This document shows, piece after piece, positions 27,483 to 36,470 of a stretch of 64,000 nt of DNA. The stretch comes from Spirochaetales bacterium (lineage in GTDB: Bacteria > Spirochaetota > Spirochaetia > SZUA-6 > JAFGRV01). A program made the position numbers and the translations under genes. The first letter of the stretch is position 1, and each line of letters begins with the position of its first letter. Location of the stretch: assembly GCA_016930085.1 (NCBI GenBank), contig JAFGHO010000056.1, positions 1 to 64,000 on the forward strand, written 5' to 3'. The notes under the pieces were generated by a model, which was given only the letters and a program-made list of their open reading frames with translations, was not told the origin of the DNA and did no database searches.

Positions 27483-27557
27483 ATGAGAAGAACCCCTTCT
27501 GTGATCATCGGTATAATAATCATTATTATTGGAACTCTGAAGAAGCCCTGGCCTTAG
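27483..27557 (+). CDS. Isoleucine-rich leader peptide (attenuator)
   Basis: This 24-codon open frame begins ATG (27483) behind CAGGGATTG and ends TAG (27555-27557). Eight of its codons are Ile, at codons 8, 9 and 11-16, interrupted only by one Gly, and the peptide also carries one Leu. That layout is diagnostic of transcription attenuation by amino-acid supply. The stop codon lies inside the 5' arm of a possible antiterminator (27550-27560). When charged tRNA-Ile is scarce the ribosome should stall on the Ile run, leave the antiterminator free to form, and allow transcription of the synthase gene. The peptide itself probably has no other role. Confidence 0.85.
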   Translation: MRRTPSVIIGIIIIIIGTLKKPWP

Positions 27558-27615
27558 GGGAGAATGTAATCCGAAACCTTTAAAGCCGTGGGCGAGAAGC
27601 TCACGGCTTTTTTTT
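27550..27615 (+). terminator. Attenuator: alternative antiterminator and terminator hairpins
   Basis: The terminator stem is AAAGCCGTG (27582-27590) with CACGGCTTT (27602-27610), followed by T through 27615. A competing helix pairs 27550-27560 (GGCCTTAGGGG) with 27577-27587 (CCTTTAAAGCC): ten of eleven positions pair, two of them G-U, with one C-A mismatch. It would occupy the 5' arm of the terminator. The TAG of the leader peptide lies in the first arm, so a ribosome finishing the leader would block the antiterminator. Confidence 0.8.
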
Positions 27616-27644
27616 CGGCTAAAAAAGGAGGATGGGTATAAAAA

Positions 27645-29159
27645 ATGGTAGAAGTAATGGACACGACACTCCGTGACGGAGAACAGATGAAGGATGTCAG
27701 TTATACATCCGAAGAAAAACTCACGATTTCAAGAATGCTTCTGGAAGAGGTGAATGTCGACAGGGTCGAGATCACGAGCGCGCGAGTGAGCGCCGGAGAA
27801 AAACAGACGGTTTCGACGATCATCGATTGGGCGGGGAAGCACGGCTACATCGACAGAATAGAAATCCTCGGTTTTACCGATTTCAATAAATCCGTCGACT
27901 GGATTACGGATGTCGGCTGCAGGGTGATGAATATCCTGGCAAAGGGCTGGATCCTCCATGTCGAAAAACAACTCAGAAAAACCGCTTCCGAACATATTTC
28001 CGATATCCTGAAAACGATCGAGTACGCGGACAAAAAAGGCGTTGTCTGCAACATCTACCTCGAAGTATGGTCGAACGGTATGATCGAATCGCCCGGTTTT
28101 ATCCATCAAATAATCGATGCATTGAAGGGTACATCCGTAAGACGTTTTATGCTTCCCGACACCCTCGGCATCTTTTCGCCCGAACAGGTCATGACCCACG
28201 TCACCGATCTCGTCCGCCGGTATCCCGACCTTCATTTCGATTTTCACGGCCATAACGATTACGGGCTTGCAACGGCCAATACGATCACCGCCGTGAAAGC
28301 CGGGGTCCGCGGCATCCATTGCACGGTAAACGGCATGGGAGAACGGGCGGGGAACACGTCACTCGACGAAACGGTTGTCGGTATTCACGATTTTCTGGGA
28401 TTGAAAACCAACGTGAACGAAAAGAAACTGTTCAATGTCAGCGAGGCTGTCGAAATATTTTCCGGCAAACGAATACCGTCGAACAAACCCATAACCGGTT
28501 ATAACGTTTTTACACAGACGGCCGGAATCCACGCCGACGGAGACAAAAAGGGAAACCTCTACGCCAACTCCCTCCTTCCCGAACGTTTCAACAGAAAGCG
28601 CCAGTACGCCCTCGGTAAACTGAGCGGTAAATCGAATCTCGATTACAATCTCAAGGAAATGGGAATAGAATTGAATGACGAGCAGAAAAAAAAGATACTC
28701 GAACGGATCATCGAACTCGGCGACCGGAAAGAATCGATTACCCAGGAGGACCTTCCCTATATCATTACCGACGTTCTCGAACGCCCGAACGAGAGAAAGT
28801 TCAATGTGGAATCGTGTATCATTGTCGCGAGTAAGGGGCTGAAGTCGATCGCGAGCGTCAAAATCATCTATAAAAATCCCGAAACGAATGAAATCCGTGA
28901 ATATGAAGACGCGGGCCAGGGGGACGGCGGATATGACGCGTTCATGAACGCTGTTAAAAAAATTGCGAAACGCCTCGGTTATTCCATACCCGAACTCGTC
29001 GACTACCAGATTACGATTCCGCCCGGGGGCAAGACCGATGCACTCGTTCAGTGTTCGATAACCTGGAGAAACCATAAAAATTTTGTCACAAAGGGAGTGA
29101 ACCCGGATCAGGTGCTGGCGGCGGCCGAAGCCACGGAGAAAATGCTCAATCTCCTGTAA
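27645..29159 (+). CDS. cimA: Citramalate/2-isopropylmalate synthase family protein, likely CimA
   Basis: The 504-residue enzyme condenses acetyl-CoA with a 2-oxoacid. The catalytic TIM barrel opens VMDTTLRDGEQ (about 4-14) and has the metal-binding HGHNDYGLA and GMGERAGNTSLDE motifs. The C-terminal regulatory LeuA dimer domain begins near residue 370 and includes GGYDAFMNAVKK. The substrate cannot be fixed from motifs alone, since 2-isopropylmalate and citramalate synthases look alike. The isoleucine-rich leader peptide and terminator just upstream point to isoleucine synthesis from pyruvate and acetyl-CoA, so citramalate synthase is preferred. GGAGG sits 13-14 bases before the ATG. Confidence 0.85.
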   Translation: MVEVMDTTLRDGEQMKDVSYTSEEKLTISRMLLEEVNVDRVEITSARVSAGEKQTVSTIIDWAGKHGYIDRIEILGFTDFNKSVDWITDVGCRVMNILAKGWILHVEKQLRKTASEHISDILKTIEYADKKGVVCNIYLEVWSNGMIESPGFIHQIIDALKGTSVRRFMLPDTLGIFSPEQVMTHVTDLVRRYPDLHFDFHGHNDYGLATANTITAVKAGVRGIHCTVNGMGERAGNTSLDETVVGIHDFLGLKTNVNEKKLFNVSEAVEIFSGKRIPSNKPITGYNVFTQTAGIHADGDKKGNLYANSLLPERFNRKRQYALGKLSGKSNLDYNLKEMGIELNDEQKKKILERIIELGDRKESITQEDLPYIITDVLERPNERKFNVESCIIVASKGLKSIASVKIIYKNPETNEIREYEDAGQGDGGYDAFMNAVKKIAKRLGYSIPELVDYQITIPPGGKTDALVQCSITWRNHKNFVTKGVNPDQVLAAAEATEKMLNLL

Positions 29160-29189
29160 CCGGACCGTTACGGAACCTCGATCGGTCTT

Positions 29190-30095
29190 TCATTCAAGCA
29201 GCGCGTTGAGTTCCGGGATGCTCTTGATTCCTTCACGTCTGCAGTAGGATTCGATTCCCTGAAGAACCTTTATCGCCGCCGAGGGGTCCACAAAGGTCGC
29301 CGTCCCGATCTGTACGGCAGCGGCCCCGGCCAGTAGATACTGTAGCGCATCGTCTCCCGTCATGATACCGCCCAAACCGATGACGGGGATTGACACCGCG
29401 CGTTTCACCCGGTAGACTGCCGCCACACCGACGGGGCGTATCGCCGGCCCCGAAAGCCCCCCCGTCCCGCTGCCAAGGACCGGCCGCTTTTTCTCAGTAT
29501 CGATAACCATGCCCACGACCGTATTGATACAGGAAACTGCATCGGCGCCGCCCGCTTCCGCGGCGCGCGCGATCGCGCAGATATCGGTGACATTCGGCGT
29601 GAGTTTGACGATAAGGGGCTTTTCCGTTATCCGCCGCAGCCGGGAGGTCAGGTGTTCGACCACCCCAGGGTCTGTCCCGAAGGCGATGCCGCCGCGCGAA
29701 ACATTCGGACAGGAAACGTTTACCTCGTATCCCCAGATACGCTCGCATTCTTCGAGGGACCCGATGACGGACCCAAACCCGTCTTCCGTTTCACCGGAAA
29801 TATTGGCCACAATCGCACAGTCTGCATCCTTCAACGCCGGCAGTTTTTCCTTTATATAGACTTCAACGCCGACATTAGCCAGGCCGATTGAATTGAGAAG
29901 TCCCGACGGTGTTTCAATGATCCGGGGGCATTCGTTTCCCGCACGGGGAGCCGGGGTTATCGTCTTTGTGTAAAGGGCCCCGACAGCGGAAAGATCGACA
30001 AGGCTTTCATATTCCCCTCCATAACCAAACGTCCCGGACGCAAGGCCGACGGGATTTTTCAAACTTCTTTTTCCTATTGTCACGGTCAGGTCCAT
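29190..30095 (-). CDS. pyrD: Dihydroorotate dehydrogenase, catalytic subunit (class 1B)
   Basis: The flavoprotein of 301 residues oxidises dihydroorotate to orotate in pyrimidine synthesis. The ATG (MDLTVTIGKR) follows CAAGCAGGGAGATCGT. Motifs are NPVGLASGTFGYGGEY near the N-terminus, the active-site loop NVSCPNVSRGG with the catalytic Cys, and GGIMTGDDALQYLLAGA near the C-terminus, which binds FMN phosphate. The frame is open far upstream, but that is overlap with pyrK. It is translated from the same mRNA as pyrK, whose end overlaps it by 10 bases. Confidence 0.94.
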   Translation of the reverse strand: MDLTVTIGKRSLKNPVGLASGTFGYGGEYESLVDLSAVGALYTKTITPAPRAGNECPRIIETPSGLLNSIGLANVGVEVYIKEKLPALKDADCAIVANISGETEDGFGSVIGSLEECERIWGYEVNVSCPNVSRGGIAFGTDPGVVEHLTSRLRRITEKPLIVKLTPNVTDICAIARAAEAGGADAVSCINTVVGMVIDTEKKRPVLGSGTGGLSGPAIRPVGVAAVYRVKRAVSIPVIGLGGIMTGDDALQYLLAGAAAVQIGTATFVDPSAAIKVLQGIESYCRREGIKSIPELNALLE

Positions 30096-30862
30096 ACGAT
30101 CTCCCTGCTTGAAAAAACCGGTCCTTCGCAACAAACCCTGGCGAAACCCGGGGCCTTCTCCGTTCTGACAACACAGCCCATACACGCACCGACCCCGCAT
30201 GCCATGGTCTGCTCCATAACCACAAAACAATCGGCCGAATGCGCAGAAGCGAGTGCATGGCACCCGGCAAGCATGGGGCGGGGGCCGCAGCAGACAAGAA
30301 AGGACTTTTTTATGATATCCGCCCCCAGTGTGGCGCAATAATCGAGTGCTGTCCCGTGGAATCCCCTGCTTCCGTCATCGGTACAAAGCACGGGGTCCTG
30401 ATCCAAAAACCGCGGTATCCCGGGAACGGCCGACTTCGACCGGACACCTAACACGAAGCGGTGAGAAATGCCCAGATCTTTCAGGACCGAACTGTAATAA
30501 TAGACGGGACCGAATCCGATACCGCCGGCGATCAGGAGGGGAGTTTTCCCTACGGGAGGATCCGCGATAAAATTTCCAAGCGGTCCGATCACGTCGGCAG
30601 CGTCTCCACGGGCCATACCGCACATCATTTCCGTCCCTCTCCCCCGCTTCTGATAAATAATCGATGCGCGCTTTTTCACGCCGTCATAATATGAAAATGC
30701 GAACGGTCTGCGAAGCAGCGGGACGGTCGTATCGGCGATACGGATGGTTAGAAACTGGCCGGGACGGGGAAGTCCCGCATCATCGGGCCAGAAGAAGGAC
30801 ATCCGGTAATAATTCTCCGCGATACGGGAGTTTTCGTAAAGTTCGGTGATAAACTGTTTCAC
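30086..30862 (-). CDS. pyrK: Dihydroorotate dehydrogenase electron-transfer subunit
   Basis: This 258-residue subunit carries FAD and a [2Fe-2S] cluster and passes electrons from PyrD to NAD+. It starts with GTG. Visible parts: an FAD domain with PLLRRPFAFSYYDG, an NAD-binding LLIAGGIGFGPVYYYSSVL stretch, and the C-terminal cysteine cluster CGVGACMGC followed by a fourth Cys in ARVCCEG. It forms a two-gene operon with pyrD. No pyr attenuator or PyrR site was visible in the short leader. Confidence 0.94.
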   Translation of the reverse strand: MKQFITELYENSRIAENYYRMSFFWPDDAGLPRPGQFLTIRIADTTVPLLRRPFAFSYYDGVKKRASIIYQKRGRGTEMMCGMARGDAADVIGPLGNFIADPPVGKTPLLIAGGIGFGPVYYYSSVLKDLGISHRFVLGVRSKSAVPGIPRFLDQDPVLCTDDGSRGFHGTALDYCATLGADIIKKSFLVCCGPRPMLAGCHALASAHSADCFVVMEQTMACGVGACMGCVVRTEKAPGFARVCCEGPVFSSREIVWT

Positions 30863-30980
30863 TTATCAGACTATACCAAAAGAGGCCGATTGTTGTAAAT
30901 ATCATGAAGCCGGTCTTTCGTTGTCGTAACGGGCTTATTTGATTGTAACAGGTATGAAAACGGCGAGTAGCGAAACCCTA

Positions 30981-32879
30981 CTATTCCCTGTTTTTCAAGA
31001 CAGTGATCGAATCGATGACAACCGCCTCATCATCGTTGTTTATGATTTTAAGGATCATCCGTTCAGGTTTTTTCGATGGTTTCCCGATAGCGACATCGAC
31101 AGGTTTTTCTTCATTGACAAAAACGGCTTTTCTCCCAAAACTGCTTACCTTGATATAAAAAGAATTGCCGTTATTTTTAAGACGGAATGACTGCAGTTCT
31201 CCGCCCGCCGCCACCTGGCCGTTTGAAAAAGAATCGATAAAGGGCGTATCGCTTCCTTCCCAGAACAGGGATATCTTTGAGTTATCGTGCACGGGTTCAG
31301 CGTAACGGACAATGATGCTCACATCTTCATATTGAATGTTTAGCGGGGAAATCACGATCGACAGCGATGTTGTAAGAAAGAGTTTTCCCGTATCGATCCT
31401 GTCATCTCCTTCAACCACGACATCTTCCGGCAGATATAGTCCGTCGAAGCCCTGCGCAAAAAGGGTATTATCATCATAAAGCTGTCTGATCGCATCCTCA
31501 TAAAGATCAGGATTGATGGCGGCCCTGCCTTGAGGGTCCCTGAAATAAACCCCGCATTCATCGATAATCCCGCCGATGCCGTTTTCACCCCCGATTATTG
31601 TCTCGCCGGAAGTCATTATCTCCAGATTGATGTCGTTGACGGTAAAATCCCCCATCTGTATTCCGTCAAGGAACCAGAGTGCTTTCAGGGTCTTCTCAAT
31701 GGGGATGAAGGAAAGGGAAAGCAGAAACCGCTTTTGAAGGAGATTCACGTTGATCTTCGAAGGAATAAACACCTCTTTCATCCCCGACTGTAATCCGGCG
31801 AAGAAGGTCCCATCCTTATCGATATAAACGGCGAGTGAAAAAAGATTATCAAGCGATGAAATACGGATTATATTCTTCCCCTCCTGGTCGGGTTCCAAAA
31901 GGAGTCCCAGTGAGAGGGTGAATGGTGTTAATCGCCCTTCTTTTACCGGCAGAATATTCTCGGTTATCATGAAACCTTCCCCCGGTTTCAGGGCATAACC
32001 GAAATCTTCATCTGTTGTAATGAGTTCCGGTTCACCGATCGGTGTGGCCCCCCCCCTGTATTTATCTTCGATAACAGGCGGTGATCCTTTACCGCTGTCA
32101 AAAAGATCCCCCTCAAAATGATAAAGGGCATAATACGAGTCCGCCGGTTTTAATCGTTTATTCGATGGTTTGCCCGCTTTTGTTACAAAAAGCTCGACAT
32201 CCATAAAAATATCCGATTCAAAAGGGAAATCATCCGTTCCGGGCGGTTCGATGGGAAAAAGTTCAATTCGTACGGTAAAAATCCCTTCTTCTTCAGGCGC
32301 CGACCAGAGAATCTTGTTCAACCCCTCACGTATCGTGCCTTTTGCGATGACGGTATCGTTGATTGTCCATCGCAGGTAGGGATTCGATGATTCAGGAACG
32401 GTAAGGAGTGCCGTGAGAAGAACGGTCGCACCCGGAAAAATCACGGGGGGAAATGATTCAATCCCGGTGATTCCGTATTGCTCCCTGACATAAAAAAAAG
32501 TCATTTTCTTCTCGGATATCATGACCGAATCCGAGTAAAGAAGAAACTCGACGGTATATCGACCGGTTTCGAGTGTATCGAACAGATTGAGCGAAAGCGG
32601 TTCGTTAAGGGCAAAAGAGGAATTCGAGAGTGTTCCCAATTGTTCACCGTCACTAGAATAAAGATTGACAAGTAATCGATCGGGTTTTTCATCTTCTGCC
32701 GTTGAGGTTATCTGAAAGGAGAGGTTTTCACCGACCTCTATTGTGCCGCCGTTTGCGAGCGAAAGAACGGCGATTTCGTTGAGTGATCCGGTTTCGGGAG
32801 AAAAAAAGGATTCCCCGCATGAACATATACTTATAACGAGGCATATTGTGATATAAACGCGAAGACGCTCCCTTTTCAT
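30981..32879 (-). CDS. Large lipoprotein with LamG/concanavalin-like domain
   Basis: The protein of 632 residues has a signal peptide with lipobox ISICSC (Cys21). Residues about 30-230 contain repeated beta-sandwich-like strands of the Ig type (TGRYTVEFLLYSD, GIFTVRIELFPIEPPG). Residues about 245-450 read as a concanavalin/LamG-like fold: YYALYHFEGDLFDSGKG at the start, then DECGVYFRDP late in the domain. The remaining part is unassigned. It is not a recognised family. A surface-exposed, ligand-binding role would fit. It is on its own transcription unit, divergent from the radical SAM gene. Confidence 0.75.
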   Translation of the reverse strand: MKRERLRVYITICLVISICSCGESFFSPETGSLNEIAVLSLANGGTIEVGENLSFQITSTAEDEKPDRLLVNLYSSDGEQLGTLSNSSFALNEPLSLNLFDTLETGRYTVEFLLYSDSVMISEKKMTFFYVREQYGITGIESFPPVIFPGATVLLTALLTVPESSNPYLRWTINDTVIAKGTIREGLNKILWSAPEEEGIFTVRIELFPIEPPGTDDFPFESDIFMDVELFVTKAGKPSNKRLKPADSYYALYHFEGDLFDSGKGSPPVIEDKYRGGATPIGEPELITTDEDFGYALKPGEGFMITENILPVKEGRLTPFTLSLGLLLEPDQEGKNIIRISSLDNLFSLAVYIDKDGTFFAGLQSGMKEVFIPSKINVNLLQKRFLLSLSFIPIEKTLKALWFLDGIQMGDFTVNDINLEIMTSGETIIGGENGIGGIIDECGVYFRDPQGRAAINPDLYEDAIRQLYDDNTLFAQGFDGLYLPEDVVVEGDDRIDTGKLFLTTSLSIVISPLNIQYEDVSIIVRYAEPVHDNSKISLFWEGSDTPFIDSFSNGQVAAGGELQSFRLKNNGNSFYIKVSSFGRKAVFVNEEKPVDVAIGKPSKKPERMILKIINNDDEAVVIDSITVLKNRE

Positions 32880-32944
32880 CTATTTCAAATGATACCACAT
32901 TTTTTTACTAATTCAATATTATTTACACCTATATTGACAGAATT

Positions 32945-32972
32945 TTGATAAAAAATTACATTGGTATATAAT
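32945..32972 (+). promoter_or_regulatory. Sigma-70 promoter of the radical SAM gene
   Basis: TTGATA (32945-32950) and TATAAT (32967-32972) are 16 bases apart, and the ATG lies 23 bases further on. Confidence 0.6.
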
Positions 32973-32994
32973 TACTTTCGAAAAGGACTCTCCA

Positions 32995-34404
32995 ATGATC
33001 AAAAATATAATATTTATAGAACCTGTCTCGGAACGACTTCATGTTTTTTCTCGATATGAACTTCCGAGACTCGGAAATATCATCCTGGCCACGATAATGA
33101 AGAAAAACGGATACAATGCGAGCGTATATTTTGGCCGCAGAAAGGAAATTCTGGCAAAAAACCTTTCACCAGACCTTGTCGCTATCTCATCGATTACCGC
33201 GACCGCGCCGCAGGCATATATGCTTGCCGATCACTATAGAAAAAAGGGTATACCCGTTGTGATGGGCGGGCCCCACGTCACTTTTTTACCGGAAGAAGCC
33301 CTGGAACATGCCGACTACCTGATAAGGGGTGAGGGGGAAGTGCCGTTTCAGCTGCTGATCGAAGCCCTGAATAACGGCGGTTCGTTTCATGACATCCCCG
33401 CCCTCGGCTGGAAATCCGACGGTAAGATACATCTCAATCCGCTTTCGCAACCGATATGCGACCTGGATACGATTCCGATACCGGATTTTACACTACTTCA
33501 TCGCAAAGAGAAGCGTTTCAGCATTTTCAGGGAAAAAATACCCGTACAGACCTCACGGGGCTGTCCCTTTAATTGCAATTTCTGTTCCGTAACAAAAATG
33601 TTCGGAAAAAAATACAGGTACCGATCCGCCGATAATATTATCGAGGAAATCGGCAAATACAACCCCAAAAAGCATGTTCTCTTTTTCTATGATGATAATT
33701 TTACCGCAAACAGAAAAAGGACAAAGGAACTGCTTAATAAGATGATCGATTTGAAGCTTGGATTCAATTGGTCGACACAGGTACGCTGCGATGTGGCAAA
33801 AGACAGCGAACTGCTGGATCTCATGAAAAGGGCGGGCTGTACGACACTCTACATCGGTTTTGAATCAATCGATCCGGATTCACTCATGGAAATGAAAAAA
33901 CAACAATCCGTTGAAGAAATCATACACGCGATCAGGGAAATACAGAAACGGAAAATTCATATCCACGGCATGTTTGTTATGGGATTCGATAACGATACCC
34001 CAAAAAAGGCAAAAGCCACGGTCGATTTTGCAATAAAATACAAAATCGATACCGTCCAGTTCCTTATTCTGACACCGTTACCGGGTACCGAATTTTATAA
34101 CCGGATGCGTTCCGAAAATCGTGTGCTCGATTACAAATGGGATACCTATGACGCACACCATGTAAAATTCAAACCGATTCATTACTCTGCATGGGAACTT
34201 CAAATGGCCCAGATAGTGGCACATACGCGTTTCTATGCACCGTATCGAGTCATCGCACGACTCCTCAGGGGAAGAACCGTCGCTTTTTTTGTGGGACTTT
34301 ACGCCAATTCGCTGAACAAACAATGGAAAAAAATCGAAAAAGCATATCTGGTTGCCCTGAAAAAAATGATAGAAAACAACAAACCCATGCCAGAAATAAT
34401 GTAG
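32995..34404 (+). CDS. B12-binding-domain radical SAM protein
   Basis: The protein of 469 residues belongs to the large BchE-like class. An N-terminal cobalamin-binding-type Rossmann domain (about 1-140, with MGGPHVTFLPEEALEHADYLIRG split over its edge strands) precedes a radical SAM barrel with the cluster motif CPFNCNFC (about 191-198) and a GFES pocket region. The substrate is unknown: members modify lipids, hopanoids, antibiotics and peptides. The C-terminal 100 residues are basic and helical. The small gene that follows may share the transcript. No partner hints at the substrate. Confidence 0.87.
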   Translation: MIKNIIFIEPVSERLHVFSRYELPRLGNIILATIMKKNGYNASVYFGRRKEILAKNLSPDLVAISSITATAPQAYMLADHYRKKGIPVVMGGPHVTFLPEEALEHADYLIRGEGEVPFQLLIEALNNGGSFHDIPALGWKSDGKIHLNPLSQPICDLDTIPIPDFTLLHRKEKRFSIFREKIPVQTSRGCPFNCNFCSVTKMFGKKYRYRSADNIIEEIGKYNPKKHVLFFYDDNFTANRKRTKELLNKMIDLKLGFNWSTQVRCDVAKDSELLDLMKRAGCTTLYIGFESIDPDSLMEMKKQQSVEEIIHAIREIQKRKIHIHGMFVMGFDNDTPKKAKATVDFAIKYKIDTVQFLILTPLPGTEFYNRMRSENRVLDYKWDTYDAHHVKFKPIHYSAWELQMAQIVAHTRFYAPYRVIARLLRGRTVAFFVGLYANSLNKQWKKIEKAYLVALKKMIENNKPMPEIM

Positions 34405-34498
34405 CGACGGTTTTTATTTCGTTTGCGATATATTTTAAGAAGGACGTTGCTAAGTGATTCTACCGTCTATGGATGTCGACGGACAAAGGAGTGCATTC

Positions 34499-34861
34499 AT
34501 GTTGGTTGAGATTAATCAGGTAAAACAATTCGAGGACGAAGGATACAGACGCTGGTTCAGCGATACCTATTTTGACCTTATCGTATGGTATGAGGACGAC
34601 CGGACAATCTCGGGTTTTCAACTCTGCTATGACAAGGAGAATACGGAACGTTCGTTGACCTGGAAAAACAGGTCGGGATTCGAGCACAATAAAATCGACA
34701 ACGGTGAGAAGCCGGGACGTGCAAAAATGACTCCCATCCTTGTTCCAGACGGTCTTTTCTCAAAAGACGAAATCGCGGAGCGCTTTAAAGCATCAAGCAG
34801 GAATATCGATCGCGAGGTTGCCGATTTTGTCTATAAAAAACTAACAAGTTATTCCCCGTAA
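34499..34861 (+). CDS. Small conserved-looking hypothetical protein
   Basis: The 120-residue protein starts at an ATG 7 bases after AAAGGAG. It has no signal peptide or membrane segment. The sequence is acidic and aromatic in its first half (FDLIVWYEDDRTISGFQLCYDK has the feel of a beta-sheet edge) and helical near the end. I recall similar uncharacterised proteins in other bacteria but cannot name a family. It sits 94 bases after the radical SAM gene and may share its transcript. Confidence 0.65.
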   Translation: MLVEINQVKQFEDEGYRRWFSDTYFDLIVWYEDDRTISGFQLCYDKENTERSLTWKNRSGFEHNKIDNGEKPGRAKMTPILVPDGLFSKDEIAERFKASSRNIDREVADFVYKKLTSYSP

Positions 34862-35037
34862 CGCTTTCTTCCCGCATTTTTTCACTCCTGAAAGTTTTTT
34901 GCGTCCGAATTTCATTCTTTTTTAAATCGCGGCTACCATGACTCATTCTGCATTGCATATTTTCATGGCCGGGATAAAAATTTCATGGACCGCTTCTCGG
35001 GAAGTGATTTCCTCCGGAAGTCGTTTGAATATGCCGA

Positions 35038-35523
35038 TCAATAATCGGTGAGATGGGTAAATTCCGCTTGTTCGAGCCAGAGATGAGGGGTTTCGTAAAA
35101 TTCGATAAGTGAACTGACAAGTGAATAATGGGCGTCTTCCTCCTTCTTGAGCAAACGCAGGAGTTCCCGGGCTTCAGGATTATCTGTTTTTTCAGATTCG
35201 GTCCTGTAAAAATCGATACTTTCCTGCTCCATTCTCAAAGCGCCATTGAGTATATCCATCATACCGGATTTCTCTTCCACAAAACTTTCGCCCTTTTCTT
35301 TCATTTTCTTGAATATCGTTTTTACATCTTTCACGAACCTGGTATACAACACGCCCCCGCATCCTTCCTTGAGGTGTTTTATCAGTTGGTAATGCCGATT
35401 TTCTTCATTTGCCAGAAAAAAAATCAATTGGGAGGCATTTTCGTCCTCGATTTTTCGCGCGTTTTCGCGATAGTACTGTTCACCCTCCTGCTCCATTTTC
35501 ATGCCAAAGTCGAAAATATCCAT
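35038..35523 (-). CDS. Ferritin-like/rubrerythrin-type protein
   Basis: The protein has about 161 residues after the ATG (MDIFDFG) that follows AGGGGGAGACAA. Two repeats of a Glu-rich helical pattern are visible: MEQEGEQYYRENA with NEENRHYQLIKHL, then MEQESIDFYRTE with EEDAHYSLVSSL. Each pair gives E and ExxH ligands of a di-iron four-helix bundle. There is no rubredoxin cysteine domain. It is probably a peroxide- or oxygen-detoxifying or iron-handling protein in an anaerobe. The next gene on the same strand encodes a cyclic-nucleotide-binding protein, 85 bases upstream. Confidence 0.85.
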   Translation of the reverse strand: MDIFDFGMKMEQEGEQYYRENARKIEDENASQLIFFLANEENRHYQLIKHLKEGCGGVLYTRFVKDVKTIFKKMKEKGESFVEEKSGMMDILNGALRMEQESIDFYRTESEKTDNPEARELLRLLKKEEDAHYSLVSSLIEFYETPHLWLEQAEFTHLTDY

Positions 35524-35608
35524 TTGTCTCCCCCTATTTACGCAATACCTATGCACCCGTTATCACCGCGCATCCCGGAAGGGCACAGATCATATGACGC
35601 ATCAATTA

Positions 35609-36151
35609 TCAGAAAAAATCTTCCAGGGCTTTGGGGAAAAAGTTGCGCAAGTGTTCAAGGTCCTTTGCACTCACCGTCGATTCTTTTTCAAGAACCAGTT
35701 CCGTACTTACCTTTTTAAGTTTTAACAACAAACTGAGAATAATAAAGAGATAGATTTTCACCCCCGCGCGCGGGAATATATTGGTAAATGATATGAGTTT
35801 TTCACGCGCAATGCTTGCGATCAATACCTTTCCCCGCGCCACGACACTGGCCGTTCTCTTTACGTCCATGAATATTGCCGCTTCGCCGAAGACATCACCC
35901 TCATTCACCTCACTTATCATGATGTCTTCGCCTTCACTCCCTTTCATGAGAATCGATACATTCCCTTCGAGAATAACGTAAAGATACGGACTCAGCGTAT
36001 CCTGTGTGACGATTGACTCCCCTTCGGTATATTCGACAAGCTTGCAAATTTCCGATATTTTTTCTATTTCGGGTTTATCGAGGCTGCTGAAAATAAGGAT
36101 ATCCTTGAGAATCGGTACAAGCTTTTTTTTCTCTATCTTGATTGTTTTGAT
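35609..36151 (-). CDS. Cyclic nucleotide-binding domain protein with an apparent ATC start
   Basis: The frame extends well upstream of the first ATG (35947). The codons from 35948 to 36151 translate to an ordinary cNMP-binding N-terminus (IFSSLDKPEIEKISEIC, EGESIVTQDT, YLYVILEGNVSIL), joined to the phosphate-binding region VFGEAAIFMDVKRTASV. No ATG, GTG or TTG occurs between the preceding TAA stop (36164-36166) and residue 69. A strong SD (GGAGG, 36158-36162) sits 6 bases before an ATC codon at 36149-36151, my chosen start, giving 180 residues. A sequence error or another rare start remains possible. There is no DNA-binding domain, so the protein is a sensor with an unknown output. Confidence 0.78.
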   Translation of the reverse strand: MKTIKIEKKKLVPILKDILIFSSLDKPEIEKISEICKLVEYTEGESIVTQDTLSPYLYVILEGNVSILMKGSEGEDIMISEVNEGDVFGEAAIFMDVKRTASVVARGKVLIASIAREKLISFTNIFPRAGVKIYLFIILSLLLKLKKVSTELVLEKESTVSAKDLEHLRNFFPKALEDFF

Positions 36152-36250
36152 ATCCTTCCTCCTTTATCCCGTCAAGGTGTATTTTATTTCGGCGTTATTG
36201 CTTTCATATATATGAATCCCCGATGACACACTTTTATCACAGCATGTCCT

Positions 36251-36278
36251 ATTATAATAAAATGTAACCATTAGTCAA
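36251..36278 (-). promoter_or_regulatory. Sigma-70 promoter of the cyclic-nucleotide-binding gene
   Basis: On the minus strand, TTGACT (36278-36273) and TATAAT (36256-36251) are 16 bases apart. The start codon lies about 100 bases downstream. This is one of the clearest promoters in the window. Confidence 0.7.
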
Positions 36279-36470
36279 CAATACTTTATTTTTTATCGAC
36301 GATAATCACGTATTTTATCGCGCTAATGAAGAATACCCTGGCGGGCTACGGAACGATCGGCACGGTCGAGCCCTCTCGAAAAATCCATATTCCCTTATGA
36401 AGTTCACGGTAATGCACGGGAAGGTGAACGGGGCAGCGTAAAAGGTGGGAACGATACTGCCTGAGTCCCA
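36279..36470. other. Intergenic region with no supported gene
   Basis: Between the promoter at 36251-36278 and the thiL stop there are about 190 bases without an open frame I can support. No tRNA-like structure or repeat was seen. Confidence 0.5.

Noticed and set aside
28359..29075. A 238-codon minus-strand frame inside the citramalate synthase gene
   Set aside because: It is antisense to conserved enzyme motifs and carries no start signal of its own.
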